This document shows, piece after piece, positions 1-8,439 of a DNA stretch of 16,980 bases. The stretch spans positions 1 to 16,980 of the forward strand of contig CAIUKX010000612.1 in NCBI GenBank assembly GCA_903899795.1. The letters are read 5' to 3'. The notes below the pieces were generated by a model that saw only the letters and a program-made list of their open reading frames with translations, made no database searches and was not told the origin of the DNA. The DNA comes from an uncultured Flavobacteriales bacterium (lineage in GTDB: Bacteria > Bacteroidota > Bacteroidia > Flavobacteriales_D > Crocinitomicaceae). A program made the translations under genes and the position numbers. Position 1 is the stretch's first letter. Each line of letters begins with the position of its first letter.

Positions 1-2
1 AT

Positions 3-436
<434 letters not shown>

Positions 437-579
437 ATCCATTCAATTTTGGTGAATGTCACCTCGAATTGCGGTACAAATATAAGTCATTTTTCAAGTA
501 AATCCTAATAGTTTGATAGAAAATTATGAATTCATTCATCTTTATTGACATTTGAAACCAAAAAGAGTCAAATACTTGT

Positions 580-587
580 TACTTTTG
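580..587 (+). promoter_or_regulatory. Bacteroidota -7 box (TACTTTTG)
   Basis: This is a perfect match to TAnnTTTG, 30 bases before the lipoprotein start at 618. The best upstream TTTG (551-554) is 25 bases away, a little beyond the usual 17-23, so the -33 element is uncertain. Confidence 0.55.
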
Positions 588-617
588 CACAGATTTTTAT
601 TTCACTGAAAAAAGGAC

Positions 618-1409
618 ATGAACAAAATTATATTCCTATTCTCTATTTTAGCATTAACAGTAAGTTGTGGAGGTTCAAATGATTCGAACAATGAAACTGT
701 TACAACACCAGAACAAATTTCCAAACAGGAAAAACAAGAAACGGAAATTGAAAAGCGAATTGCCGATACAGATCTTCAAGATAAGTTGGATGTCATGAAT
801 AGTTTATATTTCACAAAAGAAGATGGTTCCTCTCTTGAAGTAAAAGATTTTTTGGATAAATCAGGAAATATTTTGAAGGTTGAAGAAAAATATGTCGACA
901 AAGAAAAAGATAGTTATGGCACAAATCTTTTCTACATTCGAAATGGTAAAAAATATGCTTCTAAAGAACGCTTCGAGGAAAAAGATGGTAAAAATGCATT
1001 TTTTGTAGAACGAGTTACATTTTATGATGATAAAGAACAGGTTGCAACAACAAAAATCCGTAAAGCCGATTTTGAAGAAAATTTGGATGCTGTTCCGCTA
1101 GAAATTACTAAAAGTGTGGACTGCTCTATTAAAAGAGCTATGGATGCATTGAATCAAGAGGGAGATTTTGAAACTCGTTTCCAAGGCTTTGTAAATTCAA
1201 ATAATACGAACTATATAGTAGTCGGGCCATCAGGAAGTGATCAATACAATTCAGCTTTGATGTTGCAATACAATTCAACAACAACCAATAATCTGATGAG
1301 AAATCAGGAAGCATCTATCGGAAAAAAATTGGATTTGGAATTTCAAAAAATGGTAGATGATAATGGTTTTGAATTTCAGGTTTTACTTACTTTGAAAGTA
1401 GTTAAGTAA
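618..1409 (+). CDS. Putative lipoprotein of unknown function
   Basis: I do not recognise the family. The N-terminus is a short Lys start, a hydrophobic stretch and a lipobox ending TVSC, with Cys17 the predicted lipidated residue; the following GGSNDSN is acidic/polar and suits surface or outer-membrane lipoproteins of this phylum. Residues about 25-55 are highly charged, probably helical. The body is a mixed charged protein with repeated Lys-Glu-Asp runs and Asn/Thr-rich stretches near residues 195-230; the only other Cys is near residue 168. The ATG has AAAGGA just upstream (610-615) and a -7 box at 580-587, both supporting this start. It appears to be a single-gene unit or the head of a loose cluster with the next gene. 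Confidence 0.72.
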   Translation: MNKIIFLFSILALTVSCGGSNDSNNETVTTPEQISKQEKQETEIEKRIADTDLQDKLDVMNSLYFTKEDGSSLEVKDFLDKSGNILKVEEKYVDKEKDSYGTNLFYIRNGKKYASKERFEEKDGKNAFFVERVTFYDDKEQVATTKIRKADFEENLDAVPLEITKSVDCSIKRAMDALNQEGDFETRFQGFVNSNNTNYIVVGPSGSDQYNSALMLQYNSTTTNNLMRNQEASIGKKLDLEFQKMVDDNGFEFQVLLTLKVVK

Positions 1410-1423
1410 TAATTAGGTATGAA

Positions 1424-1435
1424 TGGTCTGGACCA
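1424..1435. repeat. Short inverted repeat after the lipoprotein gene
   Basis: TGGTC-TG-GACCA is a perfect 5-bp inverted repeat with a two-base centre, 15 bases after the lipoprotein stop. No T-run follows, so it is not a convincing terminator. Confidence 0.3.
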
Positions 1436-1507
1436 GCTGCTTAATCTTAATATGATTTGGTTCAATTGTTGTAACTTTACTTCCATGGAATTTGTAAAAG
1501 TATTACA

Positions 1508-2056
1508 ATGAGAAAAAGGTATTTTGTGATTCTGTTTTTGGGAAGTTTGTCGTTACTTTTTTCTTTTAAAATTAATAGAGAAAATTCAAGCTCCCACAAA
1601 AAATCCAATGTGTCTTTTGATGTTCATCTGGTAAAAGAGGAAACGGTTTTGATTGCTAATCCTCAAAAAAAAGGCGAAACCCAATCGATTAAAATATTCC
1701 GTCTAAAAACGAAAATTACAAACACTTCTGATGAAACAATTTACTTTCTAAACGTCACTTGTAAACAGGAAGAGATGTATTCTTTGAAAAATTCTGAATT
1801 GTTTCATTTTCATTCAATTACTGATTGTGAGAAAAGTAGCCCGACATTAATTTCGTTGAAACCTAATGAATTTTGCGAAAATGAAATCGCCATCACTCCC
1901 CTAATGAAGGATGAATTATTGCCTGCTTCTACTGTCATTGGGTTTGAATTTATAGAATATATTCCTGGATCAGATTTTGATATTATTGATAGTTATCAAG
2001 CTCGACATACTTCAGGTAAGACAATTTGGTCGGAACCTTTTTCATTGAAAAAATAA
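1508..2056 (+). CDS. Small exported protein, unknown function
   Basis: There is no recognised family. Residues 1-20 (MRKRYF, then a hydrophobic run to about residue 20) form a signal peptide or N-terminal membrane anchor with no lipobox Cys. The remaining 160 residues look beta-rich with an immunoglobulin-like pattern (LKTKITNTSDETIYFLNVTC), reminiscent of secreted proteins that discuss bonded interactions through Ig-like folds; this fold guess is inference. Three Cys sit near residues 81, 109 and 124, so a disulphide in the periplasm is possible. The gap to the previous gene is 98 bases. A weak -7 like TAACTTTA lies at 1472-1479, and no good Shine-Dalgarno is seen. Confidence 0.6.
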   Translation: MRKRYFVILFLGSLSLLFSFKINRENSSSHKKSNVSFDVHLVKEETVLIANPQKKGETQSIKIFRLKTKITNTSDETIYFLNVTCKQEEMYSLKNSELFHFHSITDCEKSSPTLISLKPNEFCENEIAITPLMKDELLPASTVIGFEFIEYIPGSDFDIIDSYQARHTSGKTIWSEPFSLKK

Positions 2057-2183
2057 TTATCTTTTCTTCAAGTCAAGTAGATTTCATCTTATTGCTTAAA
2101 AAATTAAAAGATAGTTGTTAACTGAAAAATAAATCAGATATTTAACGCCATTAAATCAAGTAATAATTAAACTGACTGAAATT

Positions 2184-3686
2184 ATGGCATTAACGATTGT
2201 CTTTGTACATGGATATAGTGTAACGAATCTAAGTACCTATGGTGAATTACCTTTGCGTTTACGTAACGAAGGAACCAGCCGCGGAATTGAACTCAATGTG
2301 GAAGAAGTTTTTCTAAGTCGATATATCAGTTTTGATGATGTCGTGGTTTTGGATGATATCTCAAGAGCTATGCAAACAGCTCTAAAAGAAAAAATCACGG
2401 ATCCTGCCAAAAAGTTTATTGCTATCACGCATTCAACCGGTGGACCAGTTGTCAGAAATTGGTGGAATATGTTTTATAACAACTCACCTGAAACTTGCCC
2501 CATGAGCCATTTAGTAATGTTGGCTCCAGCAAATTATGGTTCTGCATTAGCAAAATTAGGAAAGGGAACGTTGAGTCGACTAAAGTCATGGAGCGATGGT
2601 GTTGAACCAGGCCAAGGAGTTTTGAATTGGCTCGAACAAGGAAGTTCAGAAGCTTGGACGTTGAATCAGGATTGGATTATGAATGGTGAAAAACAAGTTG
2701 GTGATACAGGTGTTTTTCCTTTTGTAATTACTGGACAAGATATTGACCGAAAATTGTATGATAATTTGAATTCGTATACCGGTGAATTAGGTTCTGATGG
2801 GGTCGTGCGAAATGCTCTGGCAAATTTGCAAGCAAGGTATATTGAACTGGAACAATCAACTCCGGTGAAAGGAGCTGATGGTAATTTCATAATGGGAGAA
2901 TTGCAATTGAAATCCTTCAAAGAAGCAATGGATACTCCTTTCCGAGTGGTAAGGAGAAAGTCACATTCAGGTACAGAAATGGGAATTATGGCTAGTATCA
3001 AAAAGGATTTGTCTGATACAGCGAGTAGTGAAACTTTGAACGCAATTTTTGACTGTTTCGCAGTAAAGAATAAAACAGATTATTCAGCTTTGATTGCGAA
3101 ATTTAATACAGAGACAACCAAAGTTCAGCAAGATGAAAAAGTAGAAACTGTTGATGGATGGTTGAAAAATCGAGTGTTTATTCACGACCGTTTTTCCACT
3201 GTGATCTTTAAAATTATCGATACAGATGGTCGACCAGTAAATGATTTCGACTTGATATTGACGGCAGGACCTAATAGTGACCCGAATCATTTACCAGAAG
3301 GTTTCTTTGCCGATCGTCAGGTCAATACCTTAAATAAAAACGTAATCACGTATTTTTTTAATTACGATATCATGTTTGGATGCCCGGCTGTTCAAGATAC
3401 AAAAGGGAATACAGTTAGGCCAGCAATACAAGGTGCACAGATGTTGGGATTTCAATTGAAACTTCGGCCGAATACCGGATTTGTAAAATACGTTCCTTGT
3501 GAAATAAAGGCTACTTCAGATATGTTGACGAAAGCATTAAATCCAAATGAAACGACAATGATCAACATTACCGTTCAACGTGTAGTCGACAAGGAAGTTT
3601 TGAGAATGCTAGACTTGGGTTCTTCCATGCCAAATGATAAAGATGGCAGTTTCAAGGGGACAACACCTTCGGGAGATTTTGTTTAA
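2184..3686 (+). CDS. Alpha/beta-hydrolase, lipase/esterase-like, with C-terminal beta-rich domain
   Basis: The N-terminal 270 residues look like a PGAP1/lipase-type serine hydrolase. IVFVHG (residues 5-10) gives the oxyanion strand-loop. THSTG (82-86) is the nucleophile elbow with Ser84, Thr replacing the usual first Gly. GSDGVV has Asp205, and SHSG has His261, completing a plausible Ser-Asp-His triad. Residues about 330-480 form a separate domain that looks beta-rich and has no match I can name. There is no signal peptide or membrane helix, so the protein is cytoplasmic or exported by a non-Sec route. The substrate cannot be told; phospholipase, esterase or acyltransferase are all possible. 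It is the last gene before a strong terminator. Confidence 0.72.
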   Translation: MALTIVFVHGYSVTNLSTYGELPLRLRNEGTSRGIELNVEEVFLSRYISFDDVVVLDDISRAMQTALKEKITDPAKKFIAITHSTGGPVVRNWWNMFYNNSPETCPMSHLVMLAPANYGSALAKLGKGTLSRLKSWSDGVEPGQGVLNWLEQGSSEAWTLNQDWIMNGEKQVGDTGVFPFVITGQDIDRKLYDNLNSYTGELGSDGVVRNALANLQARYIELEQSTPVKGADGNFIMGELQLKSFKEAMDTPFRVVRRKSHSGTEMGIMASIKKDLSDTASSETLNAIFDCFAVKNKTDYSALIAKFNTETTKVQQDEKVETVDGWLKNRVFIHDRFSTVIFKIIDTDGRPVNDFDLILTAGPNSDPNHLPEGFFADRQVNTLNKNVITYFFNYDIMFGCPAVQDTKGNTVRPAIQGAQMLGFQLKLRPNTGFVKYVPCEIKATSDMLTKALNPNETTMINITVQRVVDKEVLRMLDLGSSMPNDKDGSFKGTTPSGDFV

Positions 3687-3705
3687 TAATAAATAGTAAA
3701 ACAAA

Positions 3706-3731
3706 AAAGCCGGAAATACTATTCCGGCTTT
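3706..3731. terminator. Bidirectional intrinsic terminator
   Basis: A perfect 10-bp stem (AAAGCCGGAA with TTCCGGCTTT) encloses a six-base loop. It lies between convergent genes and has A-rich sequence on the left and T-rich sequence on the right, so it can act on both strands. Confidence 0.9.
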
Positions 3732-3754
3732 CTTGTTTTCAGGTGGTGGTTGAC

Positions 3755-4150
3755 TTATTCTTTTTCAGGTTCTGTTTCTCCTTTTTGATCAGCATCATCA
3801 CTTTCAACGCCAAGGAATGTCCCTTTTTCATCGTATTTTACTTCAATGGTTTTGCCATCAGCTTTGATTTCAACATCGTAGCTTTTTGCACCATCTTCTT
3901 GCGAGATTTCGTCTGCTTCGATTAATTCTGCACCAGGATAATCACTTTGGATTTTACTCGTTACTGAACTTGGAAGAGCAGTGATTTCAATTGCTTTTTC
4001 ATGTGCAGTACTCAAGTCAGCCTCATCGCCAACTGTGGTTTCCAAATTTTCTTCAGTTGAAGCAGCATCTTCTGTTTCAGTTTTTTGATTACAGGAAGCT
4101 AAAACAACAGCTACACAAACCAACGCGGAAAGAACATTCATTTTTTTCAT
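3755..4150 (-). CDS. PepSY-like lipoprotein
   Basis: The protein has 131 residues with signal peptide and lipobox VLASC (Cys20), an acidic linker rich in Glu/Thr/Ala (22-45), and a C-terminal half resembling the PepSY-like domain found in small Bacteroidota periplasmic proteins (VTSKIQSDYPGAELIEAD, then DVEIKADGKTIEVKYDEKG). A longer reading from 4177 exists, but the -7 box at 4182-4189 would put the transcript start at about that codon, and the ATG at 4150 is followed at once by a standard signal peptide, so I chose 4150. It lies 77 bases downstream of a histidine kinase gene (same strand) and has its own promoter and a copy of the operator also found before the response regulator. It is likely a regulated output or a periplasmic modulator of the two-component pair. 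Confidence 0.75.
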   Translation of the reverse strand: MKKMNVLSALVCVAVVLASCNQKTETEDAASTEENLETTVGDEADLSTAHEKAIEITALPSSVTSKIQSDYPGAELIEADEISQEDGAKSYDVEIKADGKTIEVKYDEKGTFLGVESDDADQKGETEPEKE

Positions 4151-4181
4151 GGTAATTAAATTTATTAAGTTAAACATGTAG

Positions 4182-4189
4182 CAAACTTA
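4182..4189 (-). promoter_or_regulatory. -7 box (TAAGTTTG) of the PepSY lipoprotein gene
   Basis: This is a perfect TAnnTTTG on the minus strand, 32 bases before the chosen ATG. TTG at 4208-4206 is a possible -33 element (16-base gap) and lies inside the operator at 4199-4218. Confidence 0.6.
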
Positions 4190-4198
4190 TAACCCAAT

Positions 4199-4218
4199 TC
4201 TGAAGCAATTTTGAAGTT
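4199..4218 (-). promoter_or_regulatory. Predicted OmpR-family operator, copy 1
   Basis: TGAAG occurs at 4201-4205 and again at 4212-4216, an 11-bp period typical of tandem OmpR/PhoB-family binding. The 20-bp site is 17/20 identical to 6184-6203, and both lie nine bases upstream of the respective -7 position. The presumed binder is the regulator encoded at 5469-6149. Confidence 0.55.
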
Positions 4219-4227
4219 AAATCCAAT

Positions 4228-5472
4228 TCAAAAAATAATTTCAATTTGATGCCATTTTTCATCGGTTGTATAGGAAATCCGGTATCCGTATTGATCACAT
4301 ATTTTTTGAACGATAGCCAATCCTAATCCATGTGAAGACGAGGATTGATCAGCTTTCGTGAAACGATTGAACATTTTTTCTGGCGATTCCACAGGCTCGT
4401 TTGAAAGGTTGGAAATGATCAAAGAATTATTTTCAATTTTTATTTTCAATATTCCATTTTCGATGTTGTATTTAATGGCATTACCAATAAGGTTGAAAAG
4501 CAAAGTCTCCAAGAGTAAATGATTTATTTTGATCGGGTGCGTCTTGATGGATGTTTCAAGTGAAATGTTTTTTGCCACTATGAAATCTTTCATCAGCTTT
4601 AGTATTTTATCGATTTCCAGATCTAGCTGATAAGTGTCTTCTTCGGTAAATTGCTTGTTCTCGATTTTGGTTAAAAAAAGCAGAGTTTGATTCAATTTAC
4701 CCAATCGCTGAGATGCAGTTAAAGCTGAACTGATACAATTAGCTTGAATTTCGGTCAAATCGGGTTGTTGTAAGGCTTCTTCCAATTTTGACTGAATAAT
4801 CGCCAGTGGTGTTTGAATTTCGTGCGCTGCATTTTCGGTAAATTCTTTCAATGACTGATAGTCCGAAGCTGCTTTGTTGGTTAATTCGGAAATAACGTCG
4901 TTTAATTCCTTGAATTCTTTAATCTTAGAGGATTCCAGTTGTACCAGTTCATTTTGCCCGATTTTATAGTCTTTTAAAGTTTGGAGGTTGTTCTTGAAAG
5001 GCCGCCAGATATTGGAAGACAGTTTCCAGTTGATGAGGAAAAAACCAATAATAAGAACGAACCAAATGATGACGATAGCAAATCCTATACGTTTGACATA
5101 ATCACGTGGCTCCAAAATCACTTGCCGGATGGTAATTCGATACGATTTTCCGCCGATGTTATCAATGGATTTTAATTCTCTGAAAAACTCAACTTGTTCT
5201 TCTGTGGGATCGTACAAGAAAGTACTTCGGATGTCCATGTCAGGATGTGTTTTTTTATCGAGCAGATGTACTTTGATGATGGGGCGAATGGAAGTAATTT
5301 CTTCCCCTTTTTTGATTTGATCAACTACTCGTTCTTTGTTGACCAAGAGTTTTTCATCCAATTCGGCTTCAAGTGTGTCGGTCATGAGTATGTATAGAAA
5401 AGCACATCCGACAAAGAGAAGGCTACTCGCTAAGATGATATTGATCAGACTGGTTTTGTAAAGTAGCTTCAT
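4228..5472 (-). CDS. Sensor histidine kinase
   Basis: This is a membrane kinase of 414 residues: TM1 about 9-30, a short periplasmic sensor region about 31-128, TM2 about 130-148, then HisKA with the H-box AAHEIQTPLA (His217), N-box LLFNLIGNAIKYN (Asn327/Asn331), an F-like MFNRF, and G2 HGLGLAI (381-387). The G1 box is degenerate: IISNLSNEP replaces the usual DxGxG, a variation seen in related Bacteroidota kinases. Its ATG overlaps the stop of the regulator by four bases (ATGA), so the pair is translationally coupled and it is the cognate kinase of the OmpR-type regulator. The signal is not visible. Confidence 0.93.
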   Translation of the reverse strand: MKLLYKTSLINIILASSLLFVGCAFLYILMTDTLEAELDEKLLVNKERVVDQIKKGEEITSIRPIIKVHLLDKKTHPDMDIRSTFLYDPTEEQVEFFRELKSIDNIGGKSYRITIRQVILEPRDYVKRIGFAIVIIWFVLIIGFFLINWKLSSNIWRPFKNNLQTLKDYKIGQNELVQLESSKIKEFKELNDVISELTNKAASDYQSLKEFTENAAHEIQTPLAIIQSKLEEALQQPDLTEIQANCISSALTASQRLGKLNQTLLFLTKIENKQFTEEDTYQLDLEIDKILKLMKDFIVAKNISLETSIKTHPIKINHLLLETLLFNLIGNAIKYNIENGILKIKIENNSLIISNLSNEPVESPEKMFNRFTKADQSSSSHGLGLAIVQKICDQYGYRISYTTDEKWHQIEIIF

Positions 5473-6149
5473 AATTCTGAAAATTTATAGCCCATTCCAT
5501 AGACTGTTTTGAGGTAGTTTTCACAGCCGGCAACTTCCAATTTTTTACGAAGGTTTTTCATGTGTGTGTACACGAAATCAAAATTATCAGCCATATCAAT
5601 ATAATCACCCCATAAGTGTTCGGCTATGTTTTCTTTGGTCAGCAAACGGTTCTTGTTGGTAATTAAATAACTGAGAAAATCGTATTCTTTTTTGGTCAGT
5701 ACAATCGGTTTGTTGTGTATATAGACTTGTTTTTCGCGAAGATCAAAAACAATTTCATTGAATTGGAGTTCATTTTTTCCATTGAAGTTTTTTCTTCGGC
5801 TGATGGCGTGTATGCGCGAGTTTAGCTCAGCCATGTAAAAGGGTTTTGTGAGGTAGTCATCTGCACCGAGATCCAGTCCGGATAATTTATCATCCAATGA
5901 ATTTTTTGCGGAAAGAATGATGATTCTGGTTTCGCCCGGTTGAACTTTTTTGATTTGTTGAATGAGATCCAGACCGTTGCCATCAGGCAGTGTAATATCC
6001 AAAATGATCAAATCGTATTGATAAGAAGCAAGTTTGTCTTCGGCATTTATGTAGTTGTGAGCTTTTTCACAGATATAACCCTCGATTTTCAGAAAATCTG
6101 AAATGGAAATCAACAATTCGGGTTCGTCTTCGATGAGGAGAATTTTCAT
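5469..6149 (-). CDS. OmpR-family response regulator
   Basis: Numbering here counts from TTG at 6155; starting at the ATG at 6149 (my choice) removes two residues and leaves 226. The receiver domain has the acidic pair IEDEPE (9-12), the phospho-acceptor Asp53 in ILDITLPDG, Thr/Ser region ILSAKN and Lys104 in YLTKPF. The C-terminal half is a winged-helix DNA-binding domain (KKEYDFLSYLI to VYGMGYKF). It acts with the overlapping kinase. An 11-bp-period operator precedes its own gene and a second copy precedes the PepSY lipoprotein gene, which suggests autoregulation plus control of that lipoprotein. Confidence 0.94.
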   Translation of the reverse strand: MKILLIEDEPELLISISDFLKIEGYICEKAHNYINAEDKLASYQYDLIILDITLPDGNGLDLIQQIKKVQPGETRIIILSAKNSLDDKLSGLDLGADDYLTKPFYMAELNSRIHAISRRKNFNGKNELQFNEIVFDLREKQVYIHNKPIVLTKKEYDFLSYLITNKNRLLTKENIAEHLWGDYIDMADNFDFVYTHMKNLRKKLEVAGCENYLKTVYGMGYKFSEL

Positions 6150-6166
6150 AGTCAATAAGTATGCGT

Positions 6167-6203
6167 TGAATATAAACGTTAAATCTGAAGAGAATTTGAA
6201 GTT
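6167..6203 (-). promoter_or_regulatory. Regulator promoter and operator copy 2
   Basis: The operator at 6184-6203 repeats TGAAG at 6186-6190 and 6197-6201 (11-bp period). Nine bases downstream is TATATTCA (6174-6167), a degenerate TAnnTTTG, at exactly the spacing seen at the PepSY promoter. A weak -7 box beside a regulator site suggests activation. Confidence 0.5.
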
Positions 6204-6252
6204 GCTATATTGTGATTAATAGATTGATATGTAATTTTTTTGTTTGCTTGTT

Positions 6253-7806
6253 TTATAACGGCAAACTAATCCTGAAAGTTGTTCCGACATCTACCTGTGA
6301 TTCCAACACAAATACTTTTCCTTTGTGGTATTCTTTGACAATTCGTTTTACCAAGGTTAATCCAAGTCCCCAACCACGTTTTTTAGTGGAGTAGCCAGGT
6401 TCGAAAATGGTTTTTATTTTTTTGGGTGGAATTCCTTTCCCGTTGTCTTTGATATCGATGTGAACCCATTCCGGTGAACTGTGCATCCGGATGTTTAGTT
6501 TTCCTTTTCCTCCCATTGCATCGACTGCATTCTTGCAAATATTTTCAATAACCCATTCGATCAAAGGACCGTTGTGATTAGTGATAAAATCTTCGTTGGA
6601 ATCAACTGTAATCGTGACTTTATCTGAAATCCGTGGACGTAGATATTCTGTTACGTTGATGACTGTTTGTGTTAAATTTTGTGGTTCTAATTTAGGTACT
6701 GATCCAATTTTGGAAAAGCGATCTGTGACTTTGTCCAAACGAACCACATCCTTCATCATTTCAGCAGTGATCATTGGGTCAGCATCTTGAGATTCTAATA
6801 ACTGAATCCAAGCCATTAAAGATGAAAGAGGTGTTCCTAACTGATGTGCTGTTTCCTTTGCCATCCCAGCCCAAACCTGATTTTGTTCTGCTTTTCTGAA
6901 CGTACTGAAAATAATGTAGCCAATCAAAACGAAAAGACCGATGATCGAAAATTGGATATAGGGGAAATATTTCAATTGTTTTAATTCAGGACTGTCATCG
7001 TAATACAGTAAACTTTTCTGTCCGTTCTGGAAGTCGATCAAAATGGGATGATGAACGAGTTCTAAGGCTGTTCGGGTTTTTTTCAACATTTTAAGACTGA
7101 TTTTATCCACGGGAAGATTACTTCCAACGACCTGATTGGTAGCAGAATCGATCAATAATACTGGGATTAAGCCTTGGTTATCAATTAACTCCTGATTGAA
7201 TGCATTGATCAAAGCGTCTCTTTCTTTTTCCAACTTTACAATTCCCTTTGAATCGTTATAAGCATACGTCATGAACAGATCTGTGTATACCTCAACTGTA
7301 AATGACTGATTTTTCGCTTTCCAATGATCGGATAGTTTGACAAGAGAGTCTTCGAAGAATTTTTTGATTTCCTGTTTGCTGGCAGTCGGATGGATTGTAC
7401 GAATCGCAGAGGTGTCAAAATCGAGATTATTATAAGCAGAAATTGATTTTTCAGCATCTAAAACAATGACAGGAATATCCTTGTTTTCATTGATAATTTT
7501 CAAAGGAAGTGTGTAATCGGGAACAATGTCTAAGGGAGTTTCCTTCGATAATTCCTTCGTAGCATCCAGCCAGACTTCCATTTTTTTCCGTTCCAGAGCA
7601 CGCATTTGTGTAAAAGCACCATTGGTAAGCTGAACTAGTTCAATCTTCTTTTTGATTGCATCAGCCCATTGGCGCGCTCGTTCCCGTTCTCGTTCACTGA
7701 CACCCTTAACGATTGAATTAGAAACAAACAGTGAAACCCCCACTAATAAAAGTGCGATGACCAGCAGGGCAATTTTCCATTTTTGCTTGTTAGAATATAA
7801 ATTCAT
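6253..7806 (-). CDS. Sensor histidine kinase with HQLGTP H-box (no linked regulator)
   Basis: The protein has 517 residues: TM1 about 12-31, a long extracytoplasmic region about 32-280 starting with a basic/acidic helix (ERERERARQWADAIKKK), TM2 about 283-301, then kinase core. The H-box is AKETAHQLGTPLSSL with His321 followed by Gln rather than Glu/Asp. The N-box is ENICKNAVDAM (Asn422/Asn426), G1 DNGKGI (454-459), G2 GWGLGL (478-483). The ATPase motifs are intact, so it should bind ATP. Kinases with HxLGTP occur widely as unlinked single genes in this phylum. It has no regulator next to it; the pair at 4228-6149 has its own kinase. The promoter region carries a 14-bp palindrome. Confidence 0.9.
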   Translation of the reverse strand: MNLYSNKQKWKIALLVIALLLVGVSLFVSNSIVKGVSERERERARQWADAIKKKIELVQLTNGAFTQMRALERKKMEVWLDATKELSKETPLDIVPDYTLPLKIINENKDIPVIVLDAEKSISAYNNLDFDTSAIRTIHPTASKQEIKKFFEDSLVKLSDHWKAKNQSFTVEVYTDLFMTYAYNDSKGIVKLEKERDALINAFNQELIDNQGLIPVLLIDSATNQVVGSNLPVDKISLKMLKKTRTALELVHHPILIDFQNGQKSLLYYDDSPELKQLKYFPYIQFSIIGLFVLIGYIIFSTFRKAEQNQVWAGMAKETAHQLGTPLSSLMAWIQLLESQDADPMITAEMMKDVVRLDKVTDRFSKIGSVPKLEPQNLTQTVINVTEYLRPRISDKVTITVDSNEDFITNHNGPLIEWVIENICKNAVDAMGGKGKLNIRMHSSPEWVHIDIKDNGKGIPPKKIKTIFEPGYSTKKRGWGLGLTLVKRIVKEYHKGKVFVLESQVDVGTTFRISLPL

Positions 7807-7815
7807 CCGAATTGA

Positions 7816-7833
7816 TTAGCACTTGCTAAAATA
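7816..7833 (-). promoter_or_regulatory. Weak -7 box overlapping a 14-bp palindrome
   Basis: TTAGCA-CT-TGCTAA (7816-7829) is a perfect inverted repeat ten bases before the kinase ATG. On the minus strand TATTTTAG (7833-7826), one mismatch from TAnnTTTG, overlaps it. A dimeric repressor site is a reasonable guess; it is not CIRCE, which has a 9-base spacer. Confidence 0.4.
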
Positions 7834-7945
7834 ACGCATTTTTTTACTTCAGATTGTTTATCGAGAAGAAAGATGTGAAGACAAAATACTTTGAAGTCGG
7901 ATTTTAGAAATGAATTGAGTTTTTTAAGTCCTAGCCTAAAAAGTT

Positions 7946-8416
7946 TCAATCATGTTCTTCCTCTCCGCCTTTGTAATCTGCTCGAATTTCGGTGTGTCTG
8001 ATTTCACCACCACTAGTGCCAACTTGACGTCCGATATAAATCACAACAAGTGAAAAAGATAATATAAGCCATCCGATCCATTTTGCCATTTGCTTTTGTT
8101 TCCAGCTGAACCAGATTCCAATCAATGAGATAGCACCTAATAGATAATTCAGCATAGCAAATAATTCAGCTTTCTCTTCGTGTTCATGGATCAAACGATG
8201 GGAAACTCCCGGTAATTCTTCCACAATTTCTTCAGCTCCTTCACCTGAAGTAAATGCTGGAATTGTGCAGATTGCCCCTATAATAAATAAAAAGTAAGCT
8301 GTTCTTTTCACAACTTCTGATTGGATAAAAAAACCAATTGCTACTACTAGAAGAGCAACGATTGGAACTATAATCGGTAAATGATTTACCACTAAATGAA
8401 AATGTGCCTCGTTCAT
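7946..8416 (-). CDS. DUF2231-like four-helix membrane protein, metal operon
   Basis: The protein has 156 residues with four predicted membrane helices (about 9-31, 36-55, 85-105, 111-130). The N-terminal HFHLVVNHLPI and the loop TSGEGAEEIVEELPGVSHRLIHEHEE (written here in parts: TSGEGAEE, then ELPGVSH, then HEHEE) resemble the DUF2231-type family of small membrane proteins. His residues cluster at H5, H7, H12 and H73, H77, H79, with further His in the tail (H141, H155), which could bind metal or haem; this is inference. It is the last gene of the efflux operon, 23 bases after the adaptor. No function is established for it. Confidence 0.72.
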   Translation of the reverse strand: MNEAHFHLVVNHLPIIVPIVALLVVAIGFFIQSEVVKRTAYFLFIIGAICTIPAFTSGEGAEEIVEELPGVSHRLIHEHEEKAELFAMLNYLLGAISLIGIWFSWKQKQMAKWIGWLILSFSLVVIYIGRQVGTSGGEIRHTEIRADYKGGEEEHD

Positions 8417-8439
8417 GATTTCTAAAGTTTATTGTTTAC

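Noticed and set aside
1424..1435. Terminator after the lipoprotein gene
   Set aside because: The stem is only five base pairs with a two-base centre and has no T-run after it.
7816..7829. CIRCE heat-shock element
   Set aside because: It shares TTAGCACT, but the arms are separated by two bases rather than nine and no heat-shock gene follows.
7876..7896. Third copy of the TGAAG operator before the HQLGTP kinase
   Set aside because: The two TGAAG here are 16 bp apart rather than 11 and the flanks do not match the other sites.
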